A stretch of DNA of 64,000 nucleotides from Micractinium sp. NFX-FRZ (lineage: Eukaryota; Chlorophyta; Trebouxiophyceae; Chlorellales; Chlorellaceae): NCBI GenBank assembly GCA_029339195.1, contig JAPTJF010000312.1, positions 1-64,000 of the forward strand, read 5' to 3'. The notes beneath the pieces are model-generated. The model worked only from the letters and a program-made list of their open reading frames with translations. It searched no databases and was not told the DNA's origin. Position 1 is the stretch's first letter. Each line of letters begins with the position of its first letter. Made by a program: the position numbers and the translations under genes. This document shows, in pieces, positions 33,901-44,463 of the stretch.

Positions 33901-34038
33901 CCACCCGGCTCACCTGCTGCTGCAGCTGCCACTGCCGCTCTCCGACCCGCTGCTGCATGCTCCTCCGCTCCGGGCTGCGGTGCGGGAGGCAGCTGCCGGC
34001 GGCCTCCCGGAAGAGAGGCTAGCGGCGATGGACTGCAT
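30958..34038 (-). CDS. SRPBCC (polyketide cyclase / START-like) protein, probably plastid
   Basis: Member of the SRPBCC/polyketide-cyclase and lipid-transport superfamily. Exons: 34038-33914, 33711-33482, 33161-33080, 32710-32589, 32082-31906, 31680-31525, 31274-30958; 402 residues. The start MQSIAASLSSGRPPAAASRTAA is Ser/Ala/Arg-rich like a chloroplast transit peptide. After a Gln-rich acidic linker the domain begins with FTDVPLKHELVAKVDRPVSEVY, then ALWADRLNWPHWFGMIEEV, LWYRWAMTPWLELYVALRRT, LVTLRISYLVPRVLFEFAG and a long final helix GDVDRKLARCMTRMKETIE. The C-terminal 100 residues are an Ala/Glu/Gln coiled coil ending in a Lys/Arg/Gly-rich tail. The ATG lies about 255 bases after a minus-strand TATA. 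An intron holds two degenerate copies of the start of exon 5. The ligand is not predictable. Confidence 0.83.
32117..32320 (-). repeat. Exon ghosts G and H: two decayed copies of an SRPBCC exon start
   Basis: On the minus strand the exon 32082-31906 begins with TPWLELYVALRRTKAEV. The upstream intron contains two further copies in tandem about 124 bases apart: one near 32188-32140 reading IPWLELYVA and one near 32320-32266 reading SWLEPYVAR with the CCGCCTTGGTG block kept. The nearer copy keeps a CTGCAG acceptor-like site. Both are interrupted by stops or frame changes. Confidence 0.85.
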
Positions 34039-34290
34039 GCTGTTGCGTAGAGGCTCCGGGAGGTTGAGAACGCTGGGGCTCCGACTGGCTAAACAAGTCT
34101 TCCACAAAGGAAGGCCTGCTGTTGCGTAGGCGAACGACGCACCGCAACGGGCGATCTGGCTCGCCGGTACCCGCAATGCGGCAAAGACATGGCAGGCAGG
34201 ATGGCGCCAGCGCAGCGGGATGGGGCGGGGGCAGCGGCGGCACGATGGTGGGAAGCAATATTGAAGGCAGGGTGTGAGCTGAACCCCTGC

Positions 34291-34297
34291 TATATAC
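34291..34297 (-). promoter_or_regulatory. TATA box candidate of the SRPBCC gene
   Basis: TATATAG-type element on the minus strand (plus strand CTATATAC). It predicts a start near 34265 and a leader of about 225 bases to the ATG at 34038. Confidence 0.45.
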
Positions 34298-34315
34298 AAC
34301 ACGTGTCACGGAGGT

Positions 34316-34320
34316 TTACA
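34316..34320 (-). terminator. Poly(A) signal TGTAA, small basic protein gene
   Basis: TTACA on the plus strand is TGTAA on the minus strand, 242 bases after the stop at 34562 and only about 20 bases upstream of the TATA candidate of the next minus-strand gene. The two genes are packed head to tail. Confidence 0.6.
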
Positions 34321-34561
34321 CTTGTGGGCAAAACTGATCAGGGGCAAGTGGGTGTGTGGAGCAAGGGGAGCACTGGGTCGGTACGGAGGGGCCAACCAGC
34401 AACAGCAGAGGATGTAGAAAAGCGAAGCAGCAGTCAAAGAAGCAGGGACAAGTATTCTCACACAACTCTCTCAGAGGGCGTTCAATTGTACAGGGCCAAT
34501 GATCTGTCGGAGCGTGTAGCCAGCGGGGCTGGTGGCCCGCCGCCACGCCGGCCTGTCCACT

Positions 34562-35283
34562 TCACCTGCCGCGCCGGAACTGCAGCAAGCAGTAGGGACA
34601 CATGTTTGTTACCCAAAGGATAGAGGCAAGCACGCTTTGCAAATGGTGCCTTGCATGGAAGGCTCGAGTTCAGCCGGCCGCCCCAGTAGCGGCAGACGCG
34701 GCGCAGCACCCAGCTCACCATCTGGCCCTCCTTGGCGCCGCTGCCGAGCAGCTTGCTGATCGCCTCCCCCAGGTTTGAGAAGGCCTGCTGGATGTTGTGC
34801 TGCCAGTCCGGCGGTAGCGGCCGCAGCAGCGCCTCGCCAACACCTGACCACGGCTGCAGTACGGGCCACAAAGTGCAGGGGCGGCAAGAGGGTGAGTCCG
34901 CGGCGCAGGGCGGGGCGGCAGGAGGGGGAGTCAGCCGGCTGTTCAGCGCCAAACAGTGCAGATTCGGAAGGCCAACTCCTTATGCAGCAGCCCTTGGGTT
35001 GGGGCTGCAGAGTCCAAGGGATTCAGGCTTGGGAAGCATGCAGGAGGAAGCAGGGGTGGGCAGGCGGCGGCGGCCAGGCAGCGGCGTTAGGAGCAACACT
35101 CCCTGGGCGCACAGCACTCACATGGCTGCCCGTTGCCTGAAGCTCAGTTTGCGCTTTATCGCTCATCGAGTGCTGCAGCCTGCCCGAACTCAGCATTGTC
35201 TTCTTCTTGCAGCCGCCGTCTGCGCTCTTCGAGAGCTTGGGCGGCTTGCCCGCCTTCTTGCTGCGGGGTAGGACGGCAGACAT
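34562..35283 (-). CDS. Small basic protein, unknown function
   Basis: Not recognised. Exons: 35283-35122, 34853-34719, 34579-34562; 104 residues with both introns in phase 0. The N-terminal half is Lys/Ser-rich (RSKKAGKPPKLSKSADGG, then CKKKTM). The second exon is compact and amphipathic (PPDWQHNIQQAFSNLGEAI, SKLLGSGAKEGQM), and the last exon adds only FRRGR. A clean TGTAA follows. The start is uncertain: CCCCGCAG at 35258-35265 on the minus strand could be an acceptor, in which case a first exon lies further upstream. The regular phase-0 junctions and the conserved-looking helix make a real gene more likely than a chance frame. Confidence 0.55.
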
Positions 35284-36436
35284 GGTGGGCAACGACCAAA
35301 GGCTGAGCGGGCGGCTTCACTGGGCCGTTTGGAGGAGAGGTTGGCGAGGTGCTGACGGGGCAGGGCGGGGTGCTGCGGCTGCCAGGGGCGCACGAGTACA
35401 AACACGGTAGAGGGCCATCGTGAGGGCCTGAGCTCTAGGCCTCAGGTTGCAGTTCCTCCTCTCATGTGAAATTCAAGGACAAAACCTCACGGTGGCAATT
35501 CAATGAAGCAAACAAAGCTTCTCAGGTAGCAGCAGTGATACTGCCACGTTGGCACCACTTTCGGCCCTGCCTGGGCTGGTGCCAGCACTCTCTGGCTGAC
35601 ACAGGAAGTTCAGGTGCATACCTGAACTTTAATTAAGACAAGGAGCATATCTCTCCTGACCTGGCGCCAAGCGTGCCTGGTGGATGAACAACTGGGGATG
35701 CTTATCGGCACCCACAGCCTTATCGTCATCATGACGCTGAATCGGGCCAAGCCCATGGCGCGTTTTCTGGGGCAGACGCTGCCCAGGAGCTTGAAGGAAC
35801 TTCAGCACGGAAGCAGCGTATGCGCACCTGTCAAGCTGCCGGTTGCAGGGGTGGGTGCTAGAGCAAGGTGCATCGATCGCCGGACGATTGGTGCTACTGC
35901 AACCCCTCGTGATACTCCCATGATACCCGTCCTCCCTTGCCCCACTTTTGATGGCACAGCACAGCCACAGCATATCCTGACTGCCATTGCAAGTGTACCC
36001 CTGTGAACAGACCCGGCAAGCTCAGGCATGGTCGGAAACCGTGTGACCGCGCCCGGCATGGGTTTCCCAGGGGTATACCGGCTGCGGCAGCGTTGCCCGC
36101 TCAACCGATGCACTCCCAAGCCATGATGGCAGCATGGTTGGCTGCGCGGCATTATGTAGCACGCCCTTGATATAACACGACTGCCGGCATATCCAAACCC
36201 CTAAGAGAGACACTCATCCGACTCGAGACTCCGGCGGAGGCCGCAGGGTGCCCCGTTGGTGGGCACGCTGCGGCGGCATGCTGCGGCGCCTTGCTCTGCA
36301 GCCGCTGCAACAGCCGGCCAAGGCTTGTCACACACGGAGTCGCTTCCTCTTGACGCTCTGGTTTTCGTGCAGAGACAGTAGAGGGACAGCAGGGTGCAAG
36401 CGAGGGGTCTTTCCCTCCGCGCCGCCCGGCCAAGCT
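35284..36436. other. Intergenic divergent region with hairpins
   Basis: About 1.15 kb between the small basic protein gene (-) and the GARP gene (+). It is less GC-rich than its flanks, notably near 35460-35650 and 35900-36200. It contains a perfect hairpin at 35606-35629. No exon is supported. Confidence 0.55.
35606..35629. repeat. Perfect hairpin, 10-bp arms, 4-base loop
   Basis: AAGTTCAGGT and its exact reverse complement ACCTGAACTT flank the loop GCAT, followed by TTAATTAA. Just upstream, GGCACCA and TGGTGCC (about 35551-35583) form a second, looser inverted repeat. Confidence 0.9.
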
Positions 36437-39400
36437 ATGTCGGCGGGGGCTGGCGCAGCGCCCCAGCAGCAGGATCTACCGGCGCTGATAGGTAGGTTGC
36501 AGCCGCGCTCATGGCCTCCGGTTTCTTGGGCGCCCCCGCTCGGCCGGCGCTCCAGGCTGGGCCTGGGTGCCGCCATGCACGGCCGGAGGGCGCCCCGTCT
36601 CGCGCGGCTCGCGCGCCTAGCCCCCTCCTCACGCGCCCAGCGGCCCCACTCCCTGCGCTTGCTTGCAGAGTCCGCCTTCTTCGGGCCCAGCAAACAATAT
36701 GTTCGGTGGGACACGGGCCTCCATGAGGTGTTTGAGGCCGCAGTGGCCGAGCTGGGCGGCCCTCACGCAGGTGCGCCGCCCGCCCACCGCCCGCCAGGAC
36801 CCTGCGCTCTCTGGTGCACTACCTCTGCGCTCTGTGTTCTGATGCAGCAATGGTGCTGCTTGCAAGGTACACTTGCAAATGGCAGATCATGGGTGGAAGT
36901 GTAGGACATTGCCGGGCATGGCCTCACAGAATGCCCGCCCGCCCGCTGACCGTGATGCTCACGCTTGCTTGCTGTGCTGTGCTGTGTGCCGCTCCTGCAG
37001 CCAAGCCTGCGGTCATCCGGGAGCGCATGGGCATCTCGCTGCTGACCACCGCCCAGGTCAAGTCGCACCTCCAGAAGTACCGCATCCGCGTGGTGGCGGA
37101 GAAGGGGTCGGAGCATGCGACAGAGGCACAGGTGGGGTTGGATGCATCGCTCGTTGCAAGCAGGCAGGCAGGCATGCGGTTGTTTGCAGCTGGGGAAGCT
37201 GGCGGCTTTTGAACTGCGGGATATGTCGGGGCTGGAGTGTCACTTGAATGCCCTCGCTGTTCGCCACGTCACCACATGCAGGCACGTGCCGCTGCACAGC
37301 TGCTGGAGCGGCAGAAGCGGCAGGGTGCGGAGGGCGGGGTGGGCAGCAGCGTGGCGCCGCGCCCCCGCAGCAAGGTGCCCATCCGCGGCAGCCGGCAGGC
37401 CAGCGTTGCCAGCGGCGGCCCTGCGGCTACCGGCGTGGGCAGCAAGCGGGCGTCGGTGGGCGGGCGCATCCGGCGCAGCAGCGCACGCAAGCGGCGGCGC
37501 ATGGGCAGTGTCGGGTGGAGCGATGAGGATGAGGATGAGCAGGACGCTGACATCAGCCTGAGCGAAGGGGAGGAGGATGGGGAGCCGGGCAGCAGCTATG
37601 GCAGCGAGGGCGGCAGCCAAGAGGAGGGCCGCTCTGCCAGCACAACCACCACGCGACGTGCGGGCACGCGGCAAGCGGCTGCCGCTGCCGCCGCCGCTGC
37701 AGCAGCAGTACAGCAGCAGGCGCAGACGCAGCAGCAGCACGGGCTGCAGCTGCCAATGAATGTGAGCGTGCAGGAGCTGGAGGCGGTGCCGCTGGCTGAG
37801 CTGTCGCGACGGCTGAGCCTGGAGGGGGTGCCTTTGGATGCCGTCACCATGGCAGGCCTGGCCTCACGCCAGCTGGGGCTGGCGGCCGTGGCCGCAGCTG
37901 CAGCAGCCACCGGCAGCGTCGCCACTGGGCGCCTGCCATCGGCAGGCAGCGCCGAGCAGGGCTCCACGGCGCAGCAGGGGCTGATGGCGCCACCGCCGCC
38001 GCCGCCGCCGGCAGCCTCCGCCGCGGCGGCGGCAGCGGCGGCAGCGGCGGCGGCGGCGGCGGCGCAGCTGCCGCCCCCCATGATGGCCCCTGACCCCATC
38101 TTCTCTGCCAGCAGCGTGTTTTCCTCTACGGGCGCGGTGGCTGCGCTGAACCGGCAGGTGCAGCTGGAGCAGGCGCTGCTGGAGCAGTCGATGTGGGTGC
38201 AGAAGCTGGCGGCGGAGGTGCAGGTAGGCAGCGGGCGGCGGCGGTCGCCTTGCCTCAGCGGGGCCAGCAGGGGCTGCCCCAAGCAGGGCATGTTGGGAAG
38301 CAGCAGCAGAAGAGTGGGCTTGGGATGCCTGGCCTGCCCTCGGTTTGCGTACCTGCATCCTGCGGCCAGCCAGCACTGCATGCGTCGTGCCTGCTCCCCA
38401 ACGCTGCTCACTGCGCCAGCGTGCTGCGCGCCACCACGCCCGGTCCGCTGCCGTCTCCGGCCGTCTCCTGACCCTGTGCTGCTCTGCGCCTCACCTGCGC
38501 CTGCCCCCGCAGGACCTGCGCAACCGGCAGCGGCTGGGCCTGCCCCCACCGGTCGGCGACGCGGCCGCCTTTGCCACGCCGTTTGCGGCCATGGCGCAGG
38601 CGGCGTTCCCGGGCCCCCTGCCTGAGGCGGACCCCCGCAAGCCCTCTGGCGCCCCCACAAATGGCAACCTGGCGACGTGCGACAGCACGCTGCTGCGCCT
38701 GCTGAGCACCACGCTGGGCCAGGCGCCGTCGTGGCGGCTGCAGGAGGCGTCGGATGCTGTGGCGGCCATGCTGAGGGAGAACGATGGCCCGGGGGCGGCG
38801 GAGGCGGCAGCGGAAACCATGGCAAGCCTGCAGCGTGGCAGCAGCATGCCCGCACCCAGCCAGGCATCCAAGTCGCAGCAGTCGCAGCAGCAGACGCAGC
38901 AGCAGCAGAGCCGGCAGCAGCAGCAGCAGCAGCAGCAGCAGGCAAAGCCGCCCCAAGCGCAGGCACACGCCGCAGCCAGCGATGCCATGGCTGCTGCTGC
39001 TGCGGCGGCGGCGGCGGCGGCGGCGACCAACCCACTGTCGACGTGCGATAGCGGCCTGCTGCGCATGCTGAGCCGGTCGCTCTACGGGGACTCCCTGCCT
39101 CCGCCCGGTGGCATGCCCCTGCCGGGCCTGGGTGCAGACATCTTTGGCTCCCTGGCTCTGAGCGCAGACGTGCAGGCCACGATTGCAGCAGCGGCGGCAG
39201 CGGCAGCAGCCAGCATGGGACCAGCAGCGGCGGCAGCTGCCATCGGCCCGGCTGCGGCTGCAGCGGCAGCAGCTGCCGCAGCAGCAGCCGCGCCGGCGCC
39301 AGCAGCAGCAGCGGCGGTGGCCATCAAAGCGGAGCCGAGCACCGGTGGCGCTTCAGGCGCGCCGCCGCGCCCCCCTAGCGGCGGCGGGCGAGCAGTCCCC

Positions 39401-39706
39401 TCGCCGCCCGCGGCCCCCACGCCGTTTGCGGCCGCGGCAGCGCAGGCGCTGGCTCCGGCGCTGGGCATGGCGGCGGCGCCGCCGCCGCCGCTGCCCTTCA
39501 TGGGTGCCATGCGGCCGCTGCTCCCGCTGCCGGCTCAGACCTCGCTGGACGCGTTCAACAGCAGCCTGTTTACGCTGGGCCTGGCGGGCGGGGGCAGCGC
39601 GGCCGCAGGGCTGGGTGGCGCCGGGCTGCCGCTGTCCACCGCCGAGTTCCTGCGCCTCTGCTCCCTCCCCAACGCTGCCGACCTGCTGCCGCAGACGTTT
39701 GAGTGA
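36437..39706 (+). CDS. GARP (G2-like, SHAQKYF-class Myb) transcription factor
   Basis: DNA-binding regulator. Exons: 36437-36491, 36669-36770, 37001-37131, 37282-38223, 38513-39706; 807 residues. The single Myb-like GARP domain spans about residues 29-82: YVRWDTGLHEVFEAAVAELGG, then AVIRERMGISLLTTAQVKSHLQKYRI, with the diagnostic SHLQKYR motif at 74-80. It is followed by basic stretches, including KRRR, an acidic region DEDEDEQDADISLSEGEEDG, and long Ala, Gln and Pro tracts typical of activation regions. The element CDSxLLRxLSxxL occurs twice, near residues 466 and 588. The C-terminus is LSTAEFLRLCSLPNAADLLPQTFE. Plant relatives include PHR1, GLK and KANADI types; the N-terminal position of the domain and absence of an obvious MYB-CC coil leave the subtype open. 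Confidence 0.9.
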
Positions 39707-41987
39707 GGCGGCGCGGCGCAGCAGCGCCCTGGGCAGGGGGGGGCCCCGCCAGCTGGCAGTGCACGCCGCCAGCAGGCCGTGGCTGGTGTGAAGCCCCGCC
39801 AGCAGCCGCTGCGAGCTGGCACCCTCCCTGCCCCAGCCTTGCTTGCTTGCCTCTTTTAAACCGCACGGTCGGTCTTGACCGCATAACACAAGCTTGCCGC
39901 ACGCGCCCCAGCACCACCGGCATTGACACTACACTGAAGCTCTTCCTTCTATCGCTGCCCGCCGCCAGGCCGCCGGCCCGCCCCGGCTGGCCTGCAGGGC
40001 GGGGCCAGGCTATTGTTTCCGTTTACCCTTGCCTCAACCCCTTCCCTCTTGGCTCTCTCCCCCCACCTTTCCTACTCTGCCTGCCCTCTCCTCCTCACCG
40101 TTGCCCATCATCTTCCCAAGCTATCCCCGTCTGCCCATTCTGGCCCAATGGGCCATCCCTATCTGTTGCGCACCTTCCCCGAGGCTCTGCCGTTTTGCTA
40201 TCCGCTGTCTCCCCCTGCTCCCCCTCCCCCCTCCCGCACAAGCCCTGGGGCCTTAGCTTTTCCTCACCTCTGTACCCCCCCAACCCGTAAGCCTTTTCGG
40301 TATGCATCAACACCCTGCACCTGCTCTCTCGCCTCTCCTCTCCTCTCCCACCAAGCCAGCCAGCCCCAGCGCTGGCATGCAACACGTCATCTCACAGCCA
40401 CACCCTTGCTTGGCCCACCTCCCCATGAGGCCCAGCAGCTTGTGCCGCACCTCCTCCCACCCGTAAGCGCTCCGTCGTCTCTGCCACCAGCGGCCCCCGC
40501 GCCCTGTGCCACCTGGCGGTGAGCCCCCATTGGGCTGCCCGCTCCCCGCCTACCCTACTGACCAGCACGGGCTGCTGCCGCTGCCTCAACACGCATGGGT
40601 GCGCCCGCCTCCCACCTTCTATAGGCCCTGCACCCCACCCGCCCCTCATGTGCTGCCCAGTTGGTGGGGCTTTGTGACTACAAGAACGTGCAGCAAGGGC
40701 AGCAAGCGGCACAACATTGGGGAGGCTCCAGAGGCACGCCTGAGCCGGCTGCGCAGAAGTGCCATGCCTGCAGATACCAATTAAGCACCTGGCAGTTGCT
40801 GGCGTGGCGACACACGCTTACATACTCAACGTTGTGCGGGGCCGTTCCCGCGGTGGGGGGAAAGGGCACAAGTGCCGCGGTGTGGGGAAGTGTGTAGATG
40901 CCGGGTGGGCTAGGCAGGGGGCGCAGAATCGCAGCAACCGCAATGTTTGATCCAATCAATTGCAATGGGGTCGGGCTGGCTGAGCCTGCTGGCTAGCATG
41001 AATGAGAATGGGAGGAGGGTGCGGGGGCTATGAAAGGAGGGCTGGGGGGTGGGGCATGAATCAATCGACAAACCAAACGGGCGAGGCGGGGGGGAGGGGC
41101 AGGCCCTGGGCAGCCGTGGGACACGGGGCAGGGACTGGGCAGGGGGTAGTGGCAGAGAAGGGGGATTGGGGAGGAGCGGGATGGCGGTTGGTAGTACAGG
41201 GCTGCAGCGGAGGGCAGGAAAAATGGGGCTTGGGGGGCGGCATCGGTTGGTTGTCTAAAACTGGGACAGCAGGGGCAGAGAGCACGTGAGGTTGGGGCAG
41301 GCCTCGAGGGGCGGCAGAGTACTTCATTCAGAGCCCAGGGCGGGGGCGCAGGCCGGCAGGGCCTCAGGGCGAAAACTAGCAAGCTTGGCGATACGGAAAG
41401 GGGGGGGGGGGGGGTTGAAGACATGGATACGCACAAAACCGGGGGGCGTGGGGAAAGCCGCAAGGGGCGTGGGGGAGGGCGCAAGGGGAGTGCAGGCATG
41501 GGCTTGGGCCGGCACTGCATGCAGGAATGAGGTGCACGACATGAACTGAGGGGCCGTGTGAGACAGGAGGGGGCCTGGTAGAGCGGCAGGGCTGGAAACG
41601 CTTTTTATGGTGTAGGGCTAGAGAGGGCGGTGTCAGGCAGCTGGCTAGGGAGGGGGGTGAAGGGGACAGGGGGACAGCTGTGCGGTGTCGGCTTGATGTG
41701 CTGAGGGCAAGCTGGACAAGTGTTTGGCGGTCCTAACTGAGAGGGCATACATACATGGAAAGTTTTTGTGGAAAGTGAGAAAAAAGGGAGGGGGAGCAGC
41801 GGGTAAAGCGGGGCGCGCCACATGTGCAGCGTGGGGCGTGCTGGGCCCCCAGGTGACGGCACAGGCTGGCCCCAACGGGTGGCACCAGTTCCTGGGGACA
41901 GGGTGGGCGCCAAGGCTTCTGAGCGGTTTCAGCCCAGCGCCCCGCTCCAGGCCGGCGCATCCAGCTCAGCGCCAGCTCAGCGCCAGC
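39707..41987. other. Long convergent intergenic region with mirrored strand bias
   Basis: About 2.3 kb between the stops of the GARP (+) and glyoxalase (-) genes. From about 39900 to 40640 the plus strand is strongly C/T-rich; from about 40990 to 41720 it is strongly G/A-rich, including a G run at 41401-41414. Both 3' UTRs would therefore be pyrimidine-rich in the sense of their own mRNA. Only low-complexity frames are open; I support no gene here. Confidence 0.6.
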
Positions 41988-42000
41988 TCAGCGCCAGCTC
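41961..42000. repeat. 11-bp tandem repeat across the glyoxalase stop codon
   Basis: CCAGCTCAGCG is repeated three times with a fourth partial copy. On the minus strand each unit contains CGCTGAGCTGG, so the stop TGA at 41990-41988 lies in one unit and further TGA triplets follow in the others. Confidence 0.9.
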
Positions 42001-44306
42001 TCCATCTGCACCACCTCCAGGCAGTTGGCGTCTGCAGGCGGGCAGGGGGGTGGGGGGAGGCTGCAGTGTTGAGTAATAGGTAGATGAGGCTCAGCAAGGC
42101 CCCCTTGCCACTCGCTCCCACCACTCGCACGCCCACCCAGGAGATGACCAGGTGGTGTCGGCTGGCTGGTTCAGAGGGGTGACCAGGTGCCGCCCGCAGG
42201 CAGACGACGGCACGCGCACCCAAGCAGCCCACCCGGCCAACTTGCCCCAGGCAGCCTCACCCAGACACCCCATGCCACCCCGCGCCAGCCACACTGCAGG
42301 AGCACGGGCTGCCCTTCAATGCCCCGCACGCCACCTCATGCCACTTTTGCTGCTATAGGAATAACGCTGTCCTACGGCACACTGTGAGGCAGGCAGGCAC
42401 CCACCGGGGTCGCGGAAGAAGATGGCCGGGCGGCCGCTCATGGAGCGCGTGTACTCCACGCCCGCCTCCTTCAGGCGCGCCTCCAGCGGCTCGATGCTCT
42501 CCACGCCTGCGGGGGGGAGGAGGGGGGAAGGGGAGCGCAAGAGGGGGACGTGAAGTGATGGGATGGAATGGCGAGGGACTGGGATGGAATGGCGAGAGAA
42601 GGCAGGGGAGAGGGGTGGGGCAGCTGGCGGCATGCCCAGAGTGGAGGCCCTCCAGCCAGACACCTGCTGTGCTGTGCTGCGCTGCGCTGCGCTGCGCTGT
42701 GCCGTGCTGAGCCACCTGCCATTTCTGGTCACGTGCTGTGCCACCTGCCATTTCCGGTCACGTGCTGTGCCAGCTGTCATTCCTTGGTTCCCCTCTCACC
42801 CACGCAGGTGTGACGGTCGCGCCCGCCGTGCTCGGGGCGCCCCTCCTGGGGGTCGGGGTTGGGCAGCTCCTGCAGGCGGGGCGGAGGGAGCCAGAGGTCA
42901 GGGCATGGGAGGGGGGGAAGCAGCACTGGCAGGCAGGGGGGCTGGCAGGCACGGATCCCACTCCATGAGCAGCCCTGCCCCAGGCTGGCAGCAGCACAGT
43001 ACAGGCTGCCCCATGCTGCTGGCAAGCCACGGCATGCTGTGCTGCGCTGACCCACCGCAGCCCAGCAGCTGCTAACTGTACATGAGCGGTGCAACTGATC
43101 CACGTTATGCTGCCGCTGCCTGATCCCTGCTGCCTAATCCACCTCCTGCTGGGCCATCATGCCCTGCTGTGCCTGCTGTGCCAGCTCACCATGAGGTGGA
43201 TCATCTCGGGGCCGATCCACAGCCAGGCGCCCCGGTAGGGCAGCTTCTCGTGCGGGCGATCCGGGTTGATCTGCACTCATGCGGGCAGGGCAGTCCACAG
43301 CTCAGCGCCGTTAGTACGGAGTAGCTGGGTGCGAGACGGCGCACTACAGCAACAGCACAAACAGCGCACGAGCAGGCCGGCAACCAGTGCCGGTGTGGCA
43401 TGTGCCGGAGCAGAAGGCTGAACCCGCCCCGCCAGCCAGCTTGTGGCATTCACTTAAACCCACGCCCAGCAGGGGGAGATGGGAGCGCGTGCCACCCGCA
43501 CTGGCCATAAGCCTCGCCACGCACTGCTCCCATCCCTGGCACCAAGCTTGTGGCGTGCCATGGCAAACAGTGCACCACCCGCTGCCCCCTGCCCGCCGCC
43601 CACCCAGCGCCCGCGCCCGCGCCCACCTCCAGGCCCAGCACGCCGCAGTAAAAGTCGAGGGAGCGCTCCAGGCTCTCACACAGCAGCGCCACGTGGTGCA
43701 CTCCGTGGAACAGGATGCGGCCTGGGGAGGTGGGAGGCAGGGGAGGGTGGATAAGGGAGATGCGACGAGGCACGTGGTGCGGCACGGTGCCGCACGTTTG
43801 AATGTGCGGCGAGGCAGCTGGATGGTGGCAGGCGGCTGCACAACCCGTGCTGATATACCCTGCTGCCCCCCCAGGTTGTGCTGGTTTAAGAAAGTCGTGA
43901 CCAGGCATTCCCAGCGGAGCAGCTACAGTGGCTTGCCCAGGGCACTCCGTTCGACTACCACCCCGCCCGCTGGGTGCCGCCCGCCCGCGGCGTGCTGCCC
44001 ACCCAAGCCCCGCGCACCCTTGGTCACGTTCTGGTTGTACGCCTTGAGCGCATAGGGCGAGTTTGTGGCGTCCTTGGGCAGGCCGACAGCCTCAGAGGCG
44101 TAGACGCGGGAGCGCGCGGCCTTGGCCTCCACCCGAGAGCACAGAGCCCTGCCGCTCCGCTGGCAGGTCCTGCAGGCATGGTACAGTGATCAGCAGGGGT
44201 TCGCGAGGCGCTGCGCCACGGCCGGGCACCACCACACAGCGGCGCTGACCCACCTGCGCTGCTGGGGGACGGAAATGCCGGCGAGGGACTGAGCGAGGGT
44301 CGTCAT
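41988..44306 (-). CDS. Glyoxalase/VOC-superfamily protein, plastid-type N-terminus
   Basis: Vicinal-oxygen-chelate fold protein of the lactoylglutathione lyase-like group. Exons: 44306-44254, 44169-44018, 43721-43627, 43270-43190, 42869-42800, 42506-42405, 42031-41988; 198 residues. The first 50 residues (MTTLAQSLAGISVPQQRR, then Cys/Arg/Ser-rich) look like a chloroplast transit peptide. The domain carries the expected metal-ligand positions: His in FHGVHHVALLCESLERSLDF, His/Glu in EMIHLMELPNPD, His in GRDRHTCVG and Glu in PDANCLEVVQM, with RPAIFFRDPDAN typical of the family. Methylglyoxal detoxification is one possibility; plant plastid members of unknown substrate have the same pattern. It shares a 157-base promoter region with the PIG-S-like gene. 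Confidence 0.87.
42711..42768. repeat. 29-bp tandem repeat in a glyoxalase intron
   Basis: Two 29-base units (42711-42739 and 42740-42768) starting GCCACCTGCCATTTC, one mismatch, plus a partial third. It follows a CTGCG/CTGTG pentamer run at about 42666-42705. Confidence 0.9.
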
Positions 44307-44463
44307 GAGGGGCAGGAAGTCGGGTGTAGAGTGTGCAGAAGGAGAGTGGGAGCCAGATTCAAGATGACTTTTTAGGGTTTCCAGGCTGGCAGTACCTTAG
44401 CATGGCAACGTCTTTTCAGGCATTTCGGGGCTATTCCGTCATCCTAAGCCTGCAGAAGGGGCG
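44307..44463. promoter_or_regulatory. 157-bp divergent promoter, glyoxalase / PIG-S-like
   Basis: Only 157 bases separate the two ATGs, so both leaders and core promoters share this segment. TTTTTAGGGTTT near 44370 is AT-richer than its surroundings; no consensus TATA box is clear. Confidence 0.55.

Noticed and set aside
35629..36006. Possible gene or mobile-element fragment on either strand
   Set aside because: Frames of about 110 residues are open on both strands, but I see no reverse transcriptase, integrase or other motif and no splice pattern.
37596..39035. 479-residue open frame on the minus strand through the GARP gene
   Set aside because: It is an antisense shadow of Ala/Gln/Pro-rich codons in very GC-rich DNA, has no family motif and crosses a clear intron of the sense gene. 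Similar long antisense frames at 139-1218, 2081-2983, 19499-20968 and 31121-32572 were dropped for the same reason.
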